Shown in pieces: positions 1-9,039 of a stretch of DNA of 64,000 nucleotides. The notes beneath the pieces are model-generated. The model had not been told where the DNA came from, did no database searches, and saw only the letters and a program-made list of their open reading frames with translations. The position numbers were made by a program, and so were the translations under genes. The DNA comes from Schlegelella_A sp965246805 (GTDB lineage Bacteria; Pseudomonadota; Gammaproteobacteria; Burkholderiales; Burkholderiaceae_C): assembly GCA_965246805.1 (NCBI GenBank), contig CBDFFO010000009.1:620001-684000 (forward strand). Direction: 5' to 3'. The first letter of the stretch is position 1. Every line of letters begins with the position of its first letter.

Positions 1-450
1 TGCCCGGGTGGTGACTTCTGCGCGTTGGCAAACGCACGCTCGATCCCGATCGCCGCGGCCATCACCGAACGCTTCGACGACCTCGACGAGCTGCACGACA
101 TCGGCGACATCGACCTACACATCAGCGGTTGCATCAACTCGTGCGGCCATCACCACAGCGGTCACATCGGCATCCTCGGTGTCGACAAGGACGGCAAGGA
201 GTGGTACCAGGTCTCGCTCGGCGGCTCCGACGGCTCGACCATCAGCGGCCCTTCGGTGGCGGGCAAGGTCATCGGCCCTTCATTCGCGGCCGACGAGGTG
301 CCCGATGTCATCGAAGCGGTGATCGACACGTACCGTGCAAGCCGCTTCGCCGCCGAACGGTTCATCGACACCGTCAAGCGCGTCGGCCTCGACCCGTTCA
401 AGGCGTCGGCGAACGCGGTCCGGCGCAGCACGGCGCTGGCGCACGCGTGA
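1..450 (+). CDS. cysI: Sulfite reductase hemoprotein, C-terminal part (start outside window)
   Basis: The last 149 residues of an assimilatory sulfite reductase, which reduces sulfite to sulfide in the cytoplasm with siroheme and a [4Fe-4S] cluster. The cluster cysteines characteristic of the nitrite/sulfite reductase family are visible as C-x5-C at residues 1-7 of the fragment and C-x3-C at residues 44-48 (SGCINSCGHH). The frame is open to base 1, so the gene continues upstream. It heads a run of sulfate-assimilation genes on the same strand, which fits CysI better than a nitrite reductase. CysI and plant-type ferredoxin-dependent Sir cannot be told apart from this end alone. Confidence 0.9.
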   Translation, partial: CPGGDFCALANARSIPIAAAITERFDDLDELHDIGDIDLHISGCINSCGHHHSGHIGILGVDKDGKEWYQVSLGGSDGSTISGPSVAGKVIGPSFAADEVPDVIEAVIDTYRASRFAAERFIDTVKRVGLDPFKASANAVRRSTALAHA

Positions 451-508
451 TGAGCCAGCCCGGCCGCCCAAACGGCGAATACCGGAGCGCGAAGCGCGAA
501 GGCACCCA

Positions 509-1003
509 ATGGGCGTAGCGATGAAATTCATCGATCGCGGCACCGATGTCTGGCACGAGGTCGACGACAGCGATTCGGCGATGCCCGCCGTGTCGGCGCC
601 GCATCAAGTGCAGTCGCGCGAGCGCTGGCTCGCGGTGCGCGCGCAGTGGCCGGAGGCGATGCCGGTCGGCGTCAAGATCGCATGCGATGTCGACATCGAA
701 ACGCTGGCGCCGGCGCTCGATGGCCTGAGTCTGGTCGTGCTCGACTTTCCGAAGTGGGTCGATGGCCGCGCGTACAGCCAGGCCCACCTGCTGCGCTTTC
801 GCTTTCGTTTCGCGGGCGAGATCCGCGCGGCCGGCGATGTCGTCGTCGACATGTTGCCGCTGCTGAAACGCACCGGGTTCGATGCCGTGCTGCTGCGCGC
901 CGACCAGTCGCAGGCGGTGGCCGAGCGCGCCCTCCGTTTTTTCGAGGGTCATTATCAAGGCGATGCCACCGTGCACACGCCGCACTTCGCGAGCGCCGCA
1001 TGA
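509..1003 (+). CDS. DUF934 family protein
   Basis: A 164-residue cytoplasmic protein of the DUF934 family, usually found between the sulfite reductase and APS reductase genes of proteobacteria. Its molecular role is not established. The central part (VVLDFPKWVDGRAYSQAHLL, then GEIRAAGDVVVDML) matches the family core. The start at 509 is chosen because a GAAGG at 498-502 lies six bases upstream; an in-frame ATG at 521 is the alternative. Its stop overlaps the cysH start (ATGA at 1000-1003), so the two are probably translationally coupled within the cys operon. Confidence 0.85.
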   Translation: MGVAMKFIDRGTDVWHEVDDSDSAMPAVSAPHQVQSRERWLAVRAQWPEAMPVGVKIACDVDIETLAPALDGLSLVVLDFPKWVDGRAYSQAHLLRFRFRFAGEIRAAGDVVVDMLPLLKRTGFDAVLLRADQSQAVAERALRFFEGHYQGDATVHTPHFASAA

Positions 1004-1851
1004 GCGACGCGTCGAGCCTTTTCTCGGCGCTGCCGAACCCGCCGGTGCAAGCTGCGGTCGGCCGGGCGATCGCCCTTCATGCGCGCCGCCAGGCCGGCCA
1101 CGACGAGCGCGTCGGCAACGCGTTGCAGGTGCTGCGTGCAGCCCTTATGACACATGAAGGCCGCATCGTTCAGGCGAGCAGTCTCGGCGCGGAAGACATG
1201 GTCATCACCGACCTCATCGCGCGCCACGGGCTCGCCATTTCGGTCGCGACGCTCGAAACCGGCATGCTTCACGCCGAGACGCTCGCGTTGATCGGCGACG
1301 TCACGGCGCGTTACGGGCTGGTCATCGAAACGTGGCAGCCGAACACGGAAGCGACGATTCAGTTCGTCGCCAGGAACGGCAGCGACGCGATGTATCGCAG
1401 CCTCGAGCTGCGCAAGGCCTGTTGCGGCATCCGCAAGATGGAACCGCTGGCCCGTCTGATGGCCGGCCGCGACGCGTGGGTCACCGGCCTGCGCCGCGAG
1501 CAATCGAGCAACCGCGCCGCGGTCGAGTTCGTGGCCAACGACGAGCACGGGCGCCGCAAGGTGAGCCCGCTTGCCGACTGGAGCTGGCCCGACGTGTGGC
1601 AATACATCGCCGACCACGACGTGCCCTACAACCGGTTGCACGACGCGTTCTTTCCGAGCATCGGCTGTGCGCCCTGCACGCGCGCGGTGGCCGTCGGCGA
1701 GGACTTCCGCGCCGGCCGCTGGTGGTGGGAAGACGAGCTCGCGAAGGAATGCGGGCTGCATGCGACGCACGAAGATCCGGTCGTCTTTCCGGTCACCTCC
1801 CCTTCCCCTCCGCCGGCTGGCGATCACCCAACCCTTCAGGTTTCGTCATGA
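1000..1851 (+). CDS. cysH: Adenylylsulfate (APS) reductase, [4Fe-4S] type
   Basis: A 283-residue assimilatory APS/PAPS reductase that forms sulfite from activated sulfate. The iron-sulfur cysteines that separate APS reductases from E. coli-type PAPS reductases are all present: CC at 141-142 and C-x2-C at 223-226 (GCAPC). The catalytic cysteine is in KECGLH at 251. The absence of a cysC (APS kinase) gene in this operon fits direct use of APS. The gene overlaps DUF934 upstream and cysD downstream, both through ATGA. The C-terminal tail is proline-rich and probably disordered. Confidence 0.93.
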   Translation: MSDASSLFSALPNPPVQAAVGRAIALHARRQAGHDERVGNALQVLRAALMTHEGRIVQASSLGAEDMVITDLIARHGLAISVATLETGMLHAETLALIGDVTARYGLVIETWQPNTEATIQFVARNGSDAMYRSLELRKACCGIRKMEPLARLMAGRDAWVTGLRREQSSNRAAVEFVANDEHGRRKVSPLADWSWPDVWQYIADHDVPYNRLHDAFFPSIGCAPCTRAVAVGEDFRAGRWWWEDELAKECGLHATHEDPVVFPVTSPSPPPAGDHPTLQVSS

Positions 1852-2819
1852 ACGCGCCTCTCACCACGCATCACCTGCTGCCCGATCTCGACCAGTCGCA
1901 TCTCGACTGGCTCGAAGAAGAAGCGATCTTCATCCTGCGCGAGACGGTCGCTGCCTTCGAGCGGCCGGCCCTGCTGTTCTCGGGCGGCAAGGACTCGTGC
2001 GTCGTGTTGCGCTTGGCCGAGAAGGCGTTCAAGCGTCGCGAGCGGCATGCGTCGTCACCTGACGAGTACGTCGGTCGCCTGACATTCCCTCTGCTCCACG
2101 TCGACACCGGACATAACTTCCCGGAAGTGATCGCGTTTCGGGACCGTCGAGTCGCCGAGATGGGCGAGCGCCTCGTCGTCGGCCATATCGACGATTCGAT
2201 CCAGCGCGGCACCGTGCGCCTCGCCGACCCGCTCGAATCGCGCAACGGCCATCAGACCGTGGCCCTGCTCGAGGCGATCGAAACGCACCGCTTCGATGCG
2301 TTGATCGGCGGCGCGCGCCGCGACGAGGAAAAGGCGCGCGCCAAGGAGCGCATCTTTTCGCACCGCGACAACTTCGGCCAGTGGCAACCGAAGGAGCAGC
2401 GTCCCGAACTCTGGACCCTCTTCAACACGCGCATTCGGCCGGGCGAGCACATGCGCGCGTTCCCGATCAGCAACTGGACCGAGCTCGATGTGTGGCTCTA
2501 CATCGCGCGCGAGCGCATTCCGTTGCCCGACCTGTACTACACGCACCGACGCTCGGTGATTCGCCGCAACGGCCTGCTGGTGCCGCTCACCGACGTGACG
2601 CCGGCGCTGCCCGGTGAAGCGATCGAACAGGTCGACGTGCGTTTTCGCACCGTCGGCGACATGACCTGCACCTGCCCGGTCGAGAGCGATGCGTCGAACG
2701 CGGTCGAGGTGGTGGCCGAGACCTTGCAGGTGACCGTGAGCGAACGCGGCGCCACCCGCATGGACGACCGCACCTCCGATGCTTCGATGGAGCGGCGCAA
2801 GAAAGAGGGCTACTTCTGA
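1848..2819 (+). CDS. cysD: Sulfate adenylyltransferase small subunit
   Basis: ATP sulfurylase catalytic subunit of 323 residues; with CysN it makes APS from sulfate and ATP. The PP-loop SGGKDS is at residues 45-50, followed by HVDTGHNFPE and GARRDEEKARAKER, both typical of CysD. The C-terminus (RKKEGYF) is the usual family ending. It starts inside the cysH stop (ATGA) and its own stop overlaps the cysN start by one base (TGATG), so CysD and CysN are probably made at matched levels. Confidence 0.96.
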   Translation: MNAPLTTHHLLPDLDQSHLDWLEEEAIFILRETVAAFERPALLFSGGKDSCVVLRLAEKAFKRRERHASSPDEYVGRLTFPLLHVDTGHNFPEVIAFRDRRVAEMGERLVVGHIDDSIQRGTVRLADPLESRNGHQTVALLEAIETHRFDALIGGARRDEEKARAKERIFSHRDNFGQWQPKEQRPELWTLFNTRIRPGEHMRAFPISNWTELDVWLYIARERIPLPDLYYTHRRSVIRRNGLLVPLTDVTPALPGEAIEQVDVRFRTVGDMTCTCPVESDASNAVEVVAETLQVTVSERGATRMDDRTSDASMERRKKEGYF

Positions 2820-4171
2820 TGAGCGAGCACCACCACCGCGCGTTGCGCTTCCTCACGGCAGGCTCGGTCGACGACGGCAAGAGCACGCTGATCGGCCGCT
2901 TGCTGTTCGACAGCCAGGCGATCCTCGCCGACCAGCTCGACGGCCTTGAGCGTCGTGCCGCCGGCCAACCGATCGATCTCGCGTTGCTCACCGATGGGCT
3001 CGAAGCCGAGCGCGAGCAAGGCATCACCATCGACGTGGCTTACCGCTACTTCGCGACGCGCCATCGCAAGTTCATCATCGCCGACGCGCCCGGCCACGAG
3101 CAGTACACGCGCAACATGGTCACGGCCGCCGCCGGCAGCGATGCGGCCGTCGTGCTGGTCGACATCGGCAAGCTCGACACCACCGCCGGAGCGGTGCAGC
3201 TGTTGCCGCAAACGCGTCGCCACGCCCTCTTGGCACGCCTGTTGCGAGTGCCGAGCATCGTGTTCGCCATCAACAAGATCGATGCGGTCGCCGACCCGGC
3301 GCAGGCGTTCCACGCGGTGCGTGGCGCGCTGCTGCAGTTCGCGAGAGCGGCGAAGATCGACATCGCAGCCGTGGTGCCGATCTCGGCGTTGAATGGCGAC
3401 AACGTGACCCGGCCCCTCGACGTGAGCTGGTACCGCAGCGCTGACGGCTCCGGGCCGGGCCAGAGCCTCTTGCAGGTGCTCGAGTCGTTGCCCGCGGCGC
3501 AGGAGCCGACCACGGGCGACTTCTCTTTGCCGGTGCAGTACGTGTCGCGCGAATCGGCCGACCTGTTGGCGGCCGACGCACCGGCGTTGTCGTCGGGCGC
3601 CCCGAAAACCGATCAACGCCGCACCTTCTGGGGCCGCATCGCGAGCGGCCGCGTCGAGGCCGGCCAAGACGTGCAGGTCTTTCCGGGAGAGCACCGCGCC
3701 GTCGTGTCGGAAGTGCGGCTCGCCGGCGAATCGGTGCCCGGCGCGAGCGCAGGTCAATCGGCCGGCATCGTGCTCGATCGGCAGCTCGATGTCTCGCGTG
3801 GCGATTGGCTCGGCACGCCAGGCGCGCTGCATGGCACGAGCCGCTTCGACGCGACGCTCGCCTGGCTCGACACCGAGCCCGCCGTGGTCGGCCGCAAGTA
3901 CCAGGTGCGCCACGGCAACCGCTGGGTGCAGGCGCGTATCGCATCGATCACGAGCCGGCTCGATGTGCAGTCGCTCGTGGCTGAAGCAGCGTCGCAGCTC
4001 GAGGTCAACGAGATCGGCCGTGTCACGATCGAGACCCAGCAGCCCTTGCCGGTCGATGCGTTCTCGCGCAACCGCGTCGGTGGCGCGCTGATCGTCGTCG
4101 ACCCGACCACCAACCGCACCAGCGGTGCGTTGCTTGCCGAACCGGATGGCGCGTTCGCCGTCGCCGCCTGA
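2819..4171 (+). CDS. cysN: Sulfate adenylyltransferase GTPase subunit
   Basis: A 450-residue regulatory GTPase subunit of ATP sulfurylase; GTP hydrolysis drives APS formation by CysD. The G motifs are visible: GSVDDGKS at 15-22, DAPGHEQYTRNM, and NKID. The length covers the GTPase domain and the two EF-Tu-like beta-barrel domains only. There is no C-terminal APS-kinase (CysC) domain, unlike many CysNC fusions, which fits an operon built around an APS reductase. Confidence 0.95.
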   Translation: MSEHHHRALRFLTAGSVDDGKSTLIGRLLFDSQAILADQLDGLERRAAGQPIDLALLTDGLEAEREQGITIDVAYRYFATRHRKFIIADAPGHEQYTRNMVTAAAGSDAAVVLVDIGKLDTTAGAVQLLPQTRRHALLARLLRVPSIVFAINKIDAVADPAQAFHAVRGALLQFARAAKIDIAAVVPISALNGDNVTRPLDVSWYRSADGSGPGQSLLQVLESLPAAQEPTTGDFSLPVQYVSRESADLLAADAPALSSGAPKTDQRRTFWGRIASGRVEAGQDVQVFPGEHRAVVSEVRLAGESVPGASAGQSAGIVLDRQLDVSRGDWLGTPGALHGTSRFDATLAWLDTEPAVVGRKYQVRHGNRWVQARIASITSRLDVQSLVAEAASQLEVNEIGRVTIETQQPLPVDAFSRNRVGGALIVVDPTTNRTSGALLAEPDGAFAVAA

Positions 4172-4178
4172 ACTCGCG

Positions 4179-5021
4179 ATGGGACGCGTCGTCTTCATCG
4201 GCGCGGGGCCTGGCCAGGCCGATCTCATCACGCTGCGGGGCGCGCGCCTGTTGGGCACCGCCGACGTGGTGCTCTTCGATGCGCTCACCGATCCGACGCT
4301 GCGCGAGTTCGCGCCGCACGCGACGTGGATCGACGTGGGCAAGCGGGGTCTTCGCGGCGTGCCGCATTCACCGTCGCGCGCATGTGGCCACTCCGGCGCG
4401 AGCCACGAGAACACCGGGCAGGCCACCATCAACGCCCTGCTCGTCAAGCATGCGAGCGAATCGAAGATCGTCGTGCGCTTGAAAGGCGGCGACCCGAGCA
4501 TCTTCGGCCGCCTGGAAGAGGAACTCGATGCGCTGGCCGCTGCCGGAATCGCCTGCGAGGTCGTGCCCGGGGTAACGGCTGCATTGGCCGCTGCCGCATC
4601 AACGCAACGCCCATTGACGCGGCGCGGCAGCGGCCGCAGCGTGAGCCTCGCCACCGCGATGACGCACGACCAGGGCCTCGTCGCGACGCGCAGCGCCGAC
4701 ACCGAAGTGTTCTACATGGCGGGCAAGCAACTCGGCGGCCTGGCGCGCCGGCTGCTTCACGCCGGTTGGCCTGCCGATGCGCCGGCGAGCGTCGTCTCGC
4801 GCGCGGGCTGGCCCGATCAGCTGCAGAGCGATCACCGCGTGGCGTCGCTCGCGCAAGCGACGGTGCTGCATGCCGGGCGGCCGACGGTGGTCACGGTCGG
4901 CGCGGGTGCGCTTGCGATCGCGGCGGCCACGGTGACGGGCGCACGGCACGCCCGCGTCGAAGAGCCTTGCGCTGCCGCTGCCAAGCCGCCGGCACCGGTG
5001 GGTGTACGCGTCAAGCCCTAA
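4179..5021 (+). CDS. cobA: Uroporphyrinogen-III C-methyltransferase (SUMT)
   Basis: A 280-residue SAM-dependent methylase that makes precorrin-2, the precursor of the siroheme needed by sulfite reductase; its position at the end of the cys operon matches that job. The family motifs GAGPGQADLITLRG at the N-terminus and VVRLKGGDPSIFGR in the middle are clear. The segment between GKRG and the following INALLV is about 17 residues longer than I expect for the family and contains a Cys and several His residues. The start ATG lies 8 bases after the cysN stop; the open frame extends upstream into cysN, so 4179 is chosen by context. Confidence 0.9.
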   Translation: MGRVVFIGAGPGQADLITLRGARLLGTADVVLFDALTDPTLREFAPHATWIDVGKRGLRGVPHSPSRACGHSGASHENTGQATINALLVKHASESKIVVRLKGGDPSIFGRLEEELDALAAAGIACEVVPGVTAALAAAASTQRPLTRRGSGRSVSLATAMTHDQGLVATRSADTEVFYMAGKQLGGLARRLLHAGWPADAPASVVSRAGWPDQLQSDHRVASLAQATVLHAGRPTVVTVGAGALAIAAATVTGARHARVEEPCAAAAKPPAPVGVRVKP

Positions 5022-5077
5022 AATCCCGGCTTTCGCGCGGCGCAAGGTGCGCCGTGACGCCCGCAACCAGAGCTCCC

Positions 5078-5401
5078 ATGACCCACGTCGTTCTCGAATC
5101 GTGCATTCGCTGCAAATACACCGACTGTGTCGACGTGTGCCCGGTCGACTGCTTTCGCGAAGGCCCGAACTTCCTGACGATCGATCCCGACGAGTGCATC
5201 GACTGCGCGGTCTGCATCCCGGAATGCCCGGTGAACGCCATCGTCCCGGAAGAAGATGTTCCGGGTGATCAGCAGCACATGATCCCGCTCAACGCCGAGC
5301 TGGCGAAAGGCTGGCCCAGCATCACGCGTCGCAAGCCCGCGGCACCGGATGCCGACGAGTGGAAAGATCGCACCGGCAAGCTCGTGGAACTGGTTCGCTG
5401 A
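5078..5401 (+). CDS. fdxA: 7Fe ferredoxin (3Fe-4S/4Fe-4S)
   Basis: A 107-residue FdxA-type ferredoxin, a soluble electron carrier. The N-terminal half has the cysteine pattern of seven-iron ferredoxins: C-x2-C-x4-C-x3-CP (CIRCKYTDCVDVCP) and C-x2-C-x2-C-x3-CP (CIDCAVCIPECP). The C-terminal half is the usual charged tail. It lies directly before a ferredoxin-NADP reductase gene, its likely redox partner, and after the siroheme gene. Confidence 0.95.
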   Translation: MTHVVLESCIRCKYTDCVDVCPVDCFREGPNFLTIDPDECIDCAVCIPECPVNAIVPEEDVPGDQQHMIPLNAELAKGWPSITRRKPAAPDADEWKDRTGKLVELVR

Positions 5402-5447
5402 TCGCCTGCGCCGCGGCTCGGCGATGCAGCCCGAGGAGCAGCAGCCG

Positions 5448-6518
5448 ATGATCACGACCGACGCCCTCGTGGTCGGCGCCGGCCCGGTCGGCCTGTTCCA
5501 GGTCTTTGAGCTCGGCCTGCTCGAAATGCGCACCCAGGTGGTCGACTCGCTGCCTTTCATCGGCGGCCAATGCGTCGAGCTGTACGCCGACAAACCCATC
5601 TACGACATTCCTGGCCTGCCGGTGGTCACCGGTCGCGAACTGATCGAGCGCTTGCAACAGCAAGCGGCGCCCTTCGCGCCGACGTTTCATCTGGATCAGC
5701 AGGTCGACGAGGTGACGGCGACGGCCGACGGTCGGTTCGACGTCACGACATCACGCGGCACGCGCTTCAGCGCCAAGGTGGTCATCGTCGCGGCGGGAGC
5801 CGGGTCGTTCCAGCCGCGCGCACTCCAGGTCGATGGACTCGAGCGCTTTCGCGACGCGCAGGTGTTCTATCGCCTGCCCGCCGCTGCAGCGCTCGCCGGC
5901 AAGCGCGTGTTGATCGCGGGCCATGGCCACGATGCGGTGGAGCGCGTGCTGGCACTGGCCGACCGTGATGCGGCCTCGGCACCAAGCCATCTGACGTTGA
6001 TGCATCGTCGCGACGATTTCGTCGCCGACGACGCCTCGCTCGCACGGCTCGCGGCGGCTCGCGCGTCGGGCCGCGTGCGCTTCATCGCCGCCCAGGCGAA
6101 TGCGATCGATGCCAGTGGCGACGACGGCGACGGCGTGTTGACCGGCCTCGTCGTGACGCGCAGCGAAGACGGCGCTCGAGAGACCCTGCCGATCGACGTG
6201 ATCGTGGTCTCTCTCGGCATCAGCCCGAAACTCGGGCCGATCGCCGACTGGGCGCTGGGCCTCGAACGCAAGCAGGTCGTGGTCGACCCCGAGCGCTTCG
6301 AGACCTCGACGTCCGGGCTCTTCGCGGTCGGAGACATCGTGAGCTACGCGGGCAAGAGAAAGCTCATCGTGTCGGGCTTCCACGAGGCGACGCTGGCGGC
6401 ATTCGCGGCCGCGAGCGTGGTCTTTCCCGAGCGCGCGCAACCGTTGCAATACACGACCACGAGCCCGAAGCTGCATCGGCTGCTCGGCGTCGCTTCACCG
6501 CACAGCGCGCTGGAGTGA
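5448..6518 (+). CDS. Ferredoxin-NADP(+) reductase, thioredoxin-reductase-like
   Basis: A 356-residue FAD/NAD(P) flavoprotein that exchanges electrons between NADPH and ferredoxin. The FAD-binding GAGPVGL is close to the N-terminus, followed by GGQCVELYADKPIYDIPG, characteristic of the TrxR-like FNR (YumC) family. The NAD(P)-binding region has GHGHDAVER instead of the more usual GxGxxA, a mild oddity. The FAD-binding GLFAVGDI is near the C-terminus. The redox-active CxxC of true thioredoxin reductases is absent. ATG 5448 is favoured over 5424 because GAGGAG lies nine bases before it. It probably serves the adjacent ferredoxin. Confidence 0.9.
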   Translation: MITTDALVVGAGPVGLFQVFELGLLEMRTQVVDSLPFIGGQCVELYADKPIYDIPGLPVVTGRELIERLQQQAAPFAPTFHLDQQVDEVTATADGRFDVTTSRGTRFSAKVVIVAAGAGSFQPRALQVDGLERFRDAQVFYRLPAAAALAGKRVLIAGHGHDAVERVLALADRDAASAPSHLTLMHRRDDFVADDASLARLAAARASGRVRFIAAQANAIDASGDDGDGVLTGLVVTRSEDGARETLPIDVIVVSLGISPKLGPIADWALGLERKQVVVDPERFETSTSGLFAVGDIVSYAGKRKLIVSGFHEATLAAFAAASVVFPERAQPLQYTTTSPKLHRLLGVASPHSALE

Positions 6519-6579
6519 ACGGGCGCGGGGCGCCCATCCCTGCATAATGCCAACTCACGCCGCGTTTCACGCGCGGCGT

Positions 6580-6680
6580 GTCCGCTGGGGGTGTTGATCG
6601 GTGCCGCGTCATGCGTGCGCATCGCTCGACTGAGAAAGTCCCTTTGAACCTGATTGAGGTAATCCTCGCGCAGGGAAGCA
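6580..6680 (+). promoter_or_regulatory. TPP (THI-element) riboswitch
   Basis: The leader of the next gene carries the conserved parts of a thiamine pyrophosphate riboswitch in order: CUGGGGGUG at about 6584, CUGAGA at about 6629, then CCCUUUGAACCUGAU, a variable GAGGUAAUCCUC stem, and the closing GCGCAGGGAAGC at about 6668-6679. It ends about 60 bases before the TonB receptor start. The family normally turns genes off when TPP is plentiful; the mechanism (terminator or start-site masking) is not evident here. Confidence 0.92.
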
Positions 6681-6740
6681 TGCTTGCTGGTCGCCGATGG
6701 CGACCGAGGCCGCCCACCTGCCATCGAAAGCTCCGTGCCG

Positions 6741-8996
6741 ATGGCTCACGTCTCTTCTTCGTTGATGCTCCGACGGGTGTTGTCCCTCGTGTCGCTCTCA
6801 TGGTCCTGCGTGTCTTACGCACAGAACGCTCCCGATGCGCCGCCCCGGGCGGCGGCGACCGCATCGAGCGGGGTCGCTTCTACGCCGACGCTCTCGCCGA
6901 CGCTCTCGCCGCCGACGCTCCTGCCGACGACGCAGCTCGGGCCCGTCACCATCCGTGCGCGCCAGCCGGTCACCGCGAACGTCGCCGGCTTCGGCGATGT
7001 GCCGCTCGCGCAGGCACCGTTCGAGGCGAGCGTGATCAGCGCGGAGACGATAAAAGACACCGGCGTGCGGCGCCTGGCCGACATCACGCGTCTCGACCCG
7101 GCCTTGAGCGACGCGTACAACGCCGCCGGTTATGTCGACAACCTGACCGTGCGCGGCTTCGTCATCGACAACCGCTTCAACTTCGAGCGCGATGGCTTGC
7201 CGATCAATGCCGAGACATCGATTCCGCTCGACAACAAGGCGCGCGTCGAGGTGCTGAAAGGCACGAGCGGCATCCAGGCCGGCACGAGCGCACCGGGCGG
7301 CCTCGTCAACCTCGTCGTGAAGCGGCCTCTCGACGCGACGCTCCGTTCGGCCTCGCTCGAATGGCAGCAGGCGGGCAGCCTGCTCGGTGCGGTCGACGTC
7401 AGCCAACGGTTCGGCGTGAACGACCGCTTCGGCGTGCGCGTGAACGCGGCGGCCGAGCACCTCGATCCGCTGATTCACGATCTGCGCGGTCACCGACGGA
7501 TGCTCGCATTCGCGGGCGACTGGCGCCTCGGCAACGACGGCCTTCTCGAAGCCGAGATCGAGTACAGCCGTCGCGCGCAGCCGAGCCAGCCGGGCTTCAG
7601 CATGCTCGGCAACAACGTGCCCGCGCCGACCGACCCGCGCATCAATCTCAACAACCAGCCCTGGTCGCTGCCGGTGGTGTTCGATGCGACAACCGCTTCG
7701 CTGCGGTGGCAGCAGCGACTGAATGCCGATTGGCGGCTCTCGGCGCACGGCGCGACGCAACGTCTGCGCACCGATGACCGCGTCGCGTTTCCGTTCGGCT
7801 GCTTCGACCCGAGTCCGGCGCCCAACGGCACCTACCATGCCGACCGTTATTGCCCGAACGGTCGCTTCGACCTCTACGACTTTCGCAGCGAGAACGAACG
7901 GCGCCGGCTCGACGTGATCGACGTGCGTGCCGAAGGCCGCCTCGCGACCGGCCCGTTGGCACACACGCTGACGTTCGGCGGGCTCCATTCGTCGGTTCGA
8001 ATCCGCACACAGGCCCAGGTGTTTAACCTCGTCGATCAGCAAGGCAACATCGACGGCTCCGCGGTCACGGCGCCCGCACCCGACCCCAAATCGCCCGGCA
8101 CCGATCGCGATGAACGATCGAACGAGCTCTACGCGCGCGATGCGGTCCGGCTCGACGCGCGCACCACCGCGTGGCTCGGCCTTCGCCACACCCGCATCGA
8201 TCGGGCGACCGTGCAAACAGATGGCACGTCGCGCATCGCGTACCGGCAGTCGTTCAACACCCCATGGGTCGCGTTGAGCTACGCGTTCGCGCCCGAGCAG
8301 CTGGTCTACGCGAGCTGGGGCGAAGGCGTCGAAAACGAAGTGGCGCCCAACCAGCCCCGCTTCATCAACCGCGGAAAAGCCTTGCCGGCGTCGAAGAGCG
8401 AACAGGGCGAGGTGGGGCTCAAGGGAGCGGCGGGCCTCTTCGATTGGAGCTTGGCCGCGTTCGACATCCGTCGTCCGCTCTACAGCGACGTCGGTGCCTG
8501 CGATGTCGACGCGAGCTGTACGCACCAACGCGACGGCACGGCCCGCCATCGCGGTGTCGACGCGAGCGGTTCCTTCCGGTGGCAGGCGTGGAGCGTGAGC
8601 GCCGGCGCTCAGCACCTGCGCGCGCGGCGTTACGGAGGCATCGATGCCGCGTCGAACGGCCTCACGCCGACCAACGTGCCGTCAAGCACGCTGAAGCTGC
8701 AGGGTGACTATCGCGTGGGGAGCGTTGCCGGCCTGTCGTTGCAAGGCGGCGTGGTGCACGAGAGCGCGCGCTTCGTGCTGCCCGACGATTCCGCCCGCAT
8801 CCCCGGCTGGAGCCGCTTCGACGCCGGTGCGCGCTTCGACCGTAAGGCGATGGACGCTCGCTGGATCTGGCGTGTCGGAGTCGACAACGTTTTCGACAAG
8901 CGCGCCTGGAAAGAGAGCCCGTTCGAGTTCAGCCATGCCTATCTGTTCCCGCTCGCGCCCCGAACGTTCCGCGTCTCGGTGCAAGTGGGTCTGTAG
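6741..8996 (+). CDS. TonB-dependent outer-membrane receptor under TPP riboswitch control
   Basis: A 751-residue outer-membrane TonB-dependent transporter. It starts with a signal peptide (hydrophobic segment, cleavage probable after SYA). A plug domain follows (FEASVISAETIKDTGVRR, VRGFVIDNRFNFERDGLP, RVEVLKGTSGIQAGTSAPGG), then a 22-strand-type barrel ending in FRVSVQVGL. The overall form is that of siderophore-type receptors. The TPP riboswitch directly upstream argues instead for uptake of thiamine or a precursor; the substrate is inferred from regulation only. ATG 6741 is chosen over an in-frame TTG at 6684, which lies at the edge of the riboswitch. No tonB/exbBD is nearby. Confidence 0.88.
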   Translation: MAHVSSSLMLRRVLSLVSLSWSCVSYAQNAPDAPPRAAATASSGVASTPTLSPTLSPPTLLPTTQLGPVTIRARQPVTANVAGFGDVPLAQAPFEASVISAETIKDTGVRRLADITRLDPALSDAYNAAGYVDNLTVRGFVIDNRFNFERDGLPINAETSIPLDNKARVEVLKGTSGIQAGTSAPGGLVNLVVKRPLDATLRSASLEWQQAGSLLGAVDVSQRFGVNDRFGVRVNAAAEHLDPLIHDLRGHRRMLAFAGDWRLGNDGLLEAEIEYSRRAQPSQPGFSMLGNNVPAPTDPRINLNNQPWSLPVVFDATTASLRWQQRLNADWRLSAHGATQRLRTDDRVAFPFGCFDPSPAPNGTYHADRYCPNGRFDLYDFRSENERRRLDVIDVRAEGRLATGPLAHTLTFGGLHSSVRIRTQAQVFNLVDQQGNIDGSAVTAPAPDPKSPGTDRDERSNELYARDAVRLDARTTAWLGLRHTRIDRATVQTDGTSRIAYRQSFNTPWVALSYAFAPEQLVYASWGEGVENEVAPNQPRFINRGKALPASKSEQGEVGLKGAAGLFDWSLAAFDIRRPLYSDVGACDVDASCTHQRDGTARHRGVDASGSFRWQAWSVSAGAQHLRARRYGGIDAASNGLTPTNVPSSTLKLQGDYRVGSVAGLSLQGGVVHESARFVLPDDSARIPGWSRFDAGARFDRKAMDARWIWRVGVDNVFDKRAWKESPFEFSHAYLFPLAPRTFRVSVQVGL

Positions 8997-9018
8997 GGTT
9001 CGGACGCGTCGTGCTGGC

Positions 9019-9024
9019 TATAAT
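9019..9024 (+). promoter_or_regulatory. -10 box of the tRNA-Asn promoter
   Basis: A perfect TATAAT lies 15 bases before the 5' end of the tRNA-Asn gene. A matching -35 box is not obvious. Confidence 0.55.
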
Positions 9025-9039
9025 TGCGGGTTGATCGAT

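Noticed and set aside
6798..8615. A 605-codon frame on the minus strand
   Set aside because: Antisense shadow of the TonB receptor, which has a signal peptide, plug and barrel.
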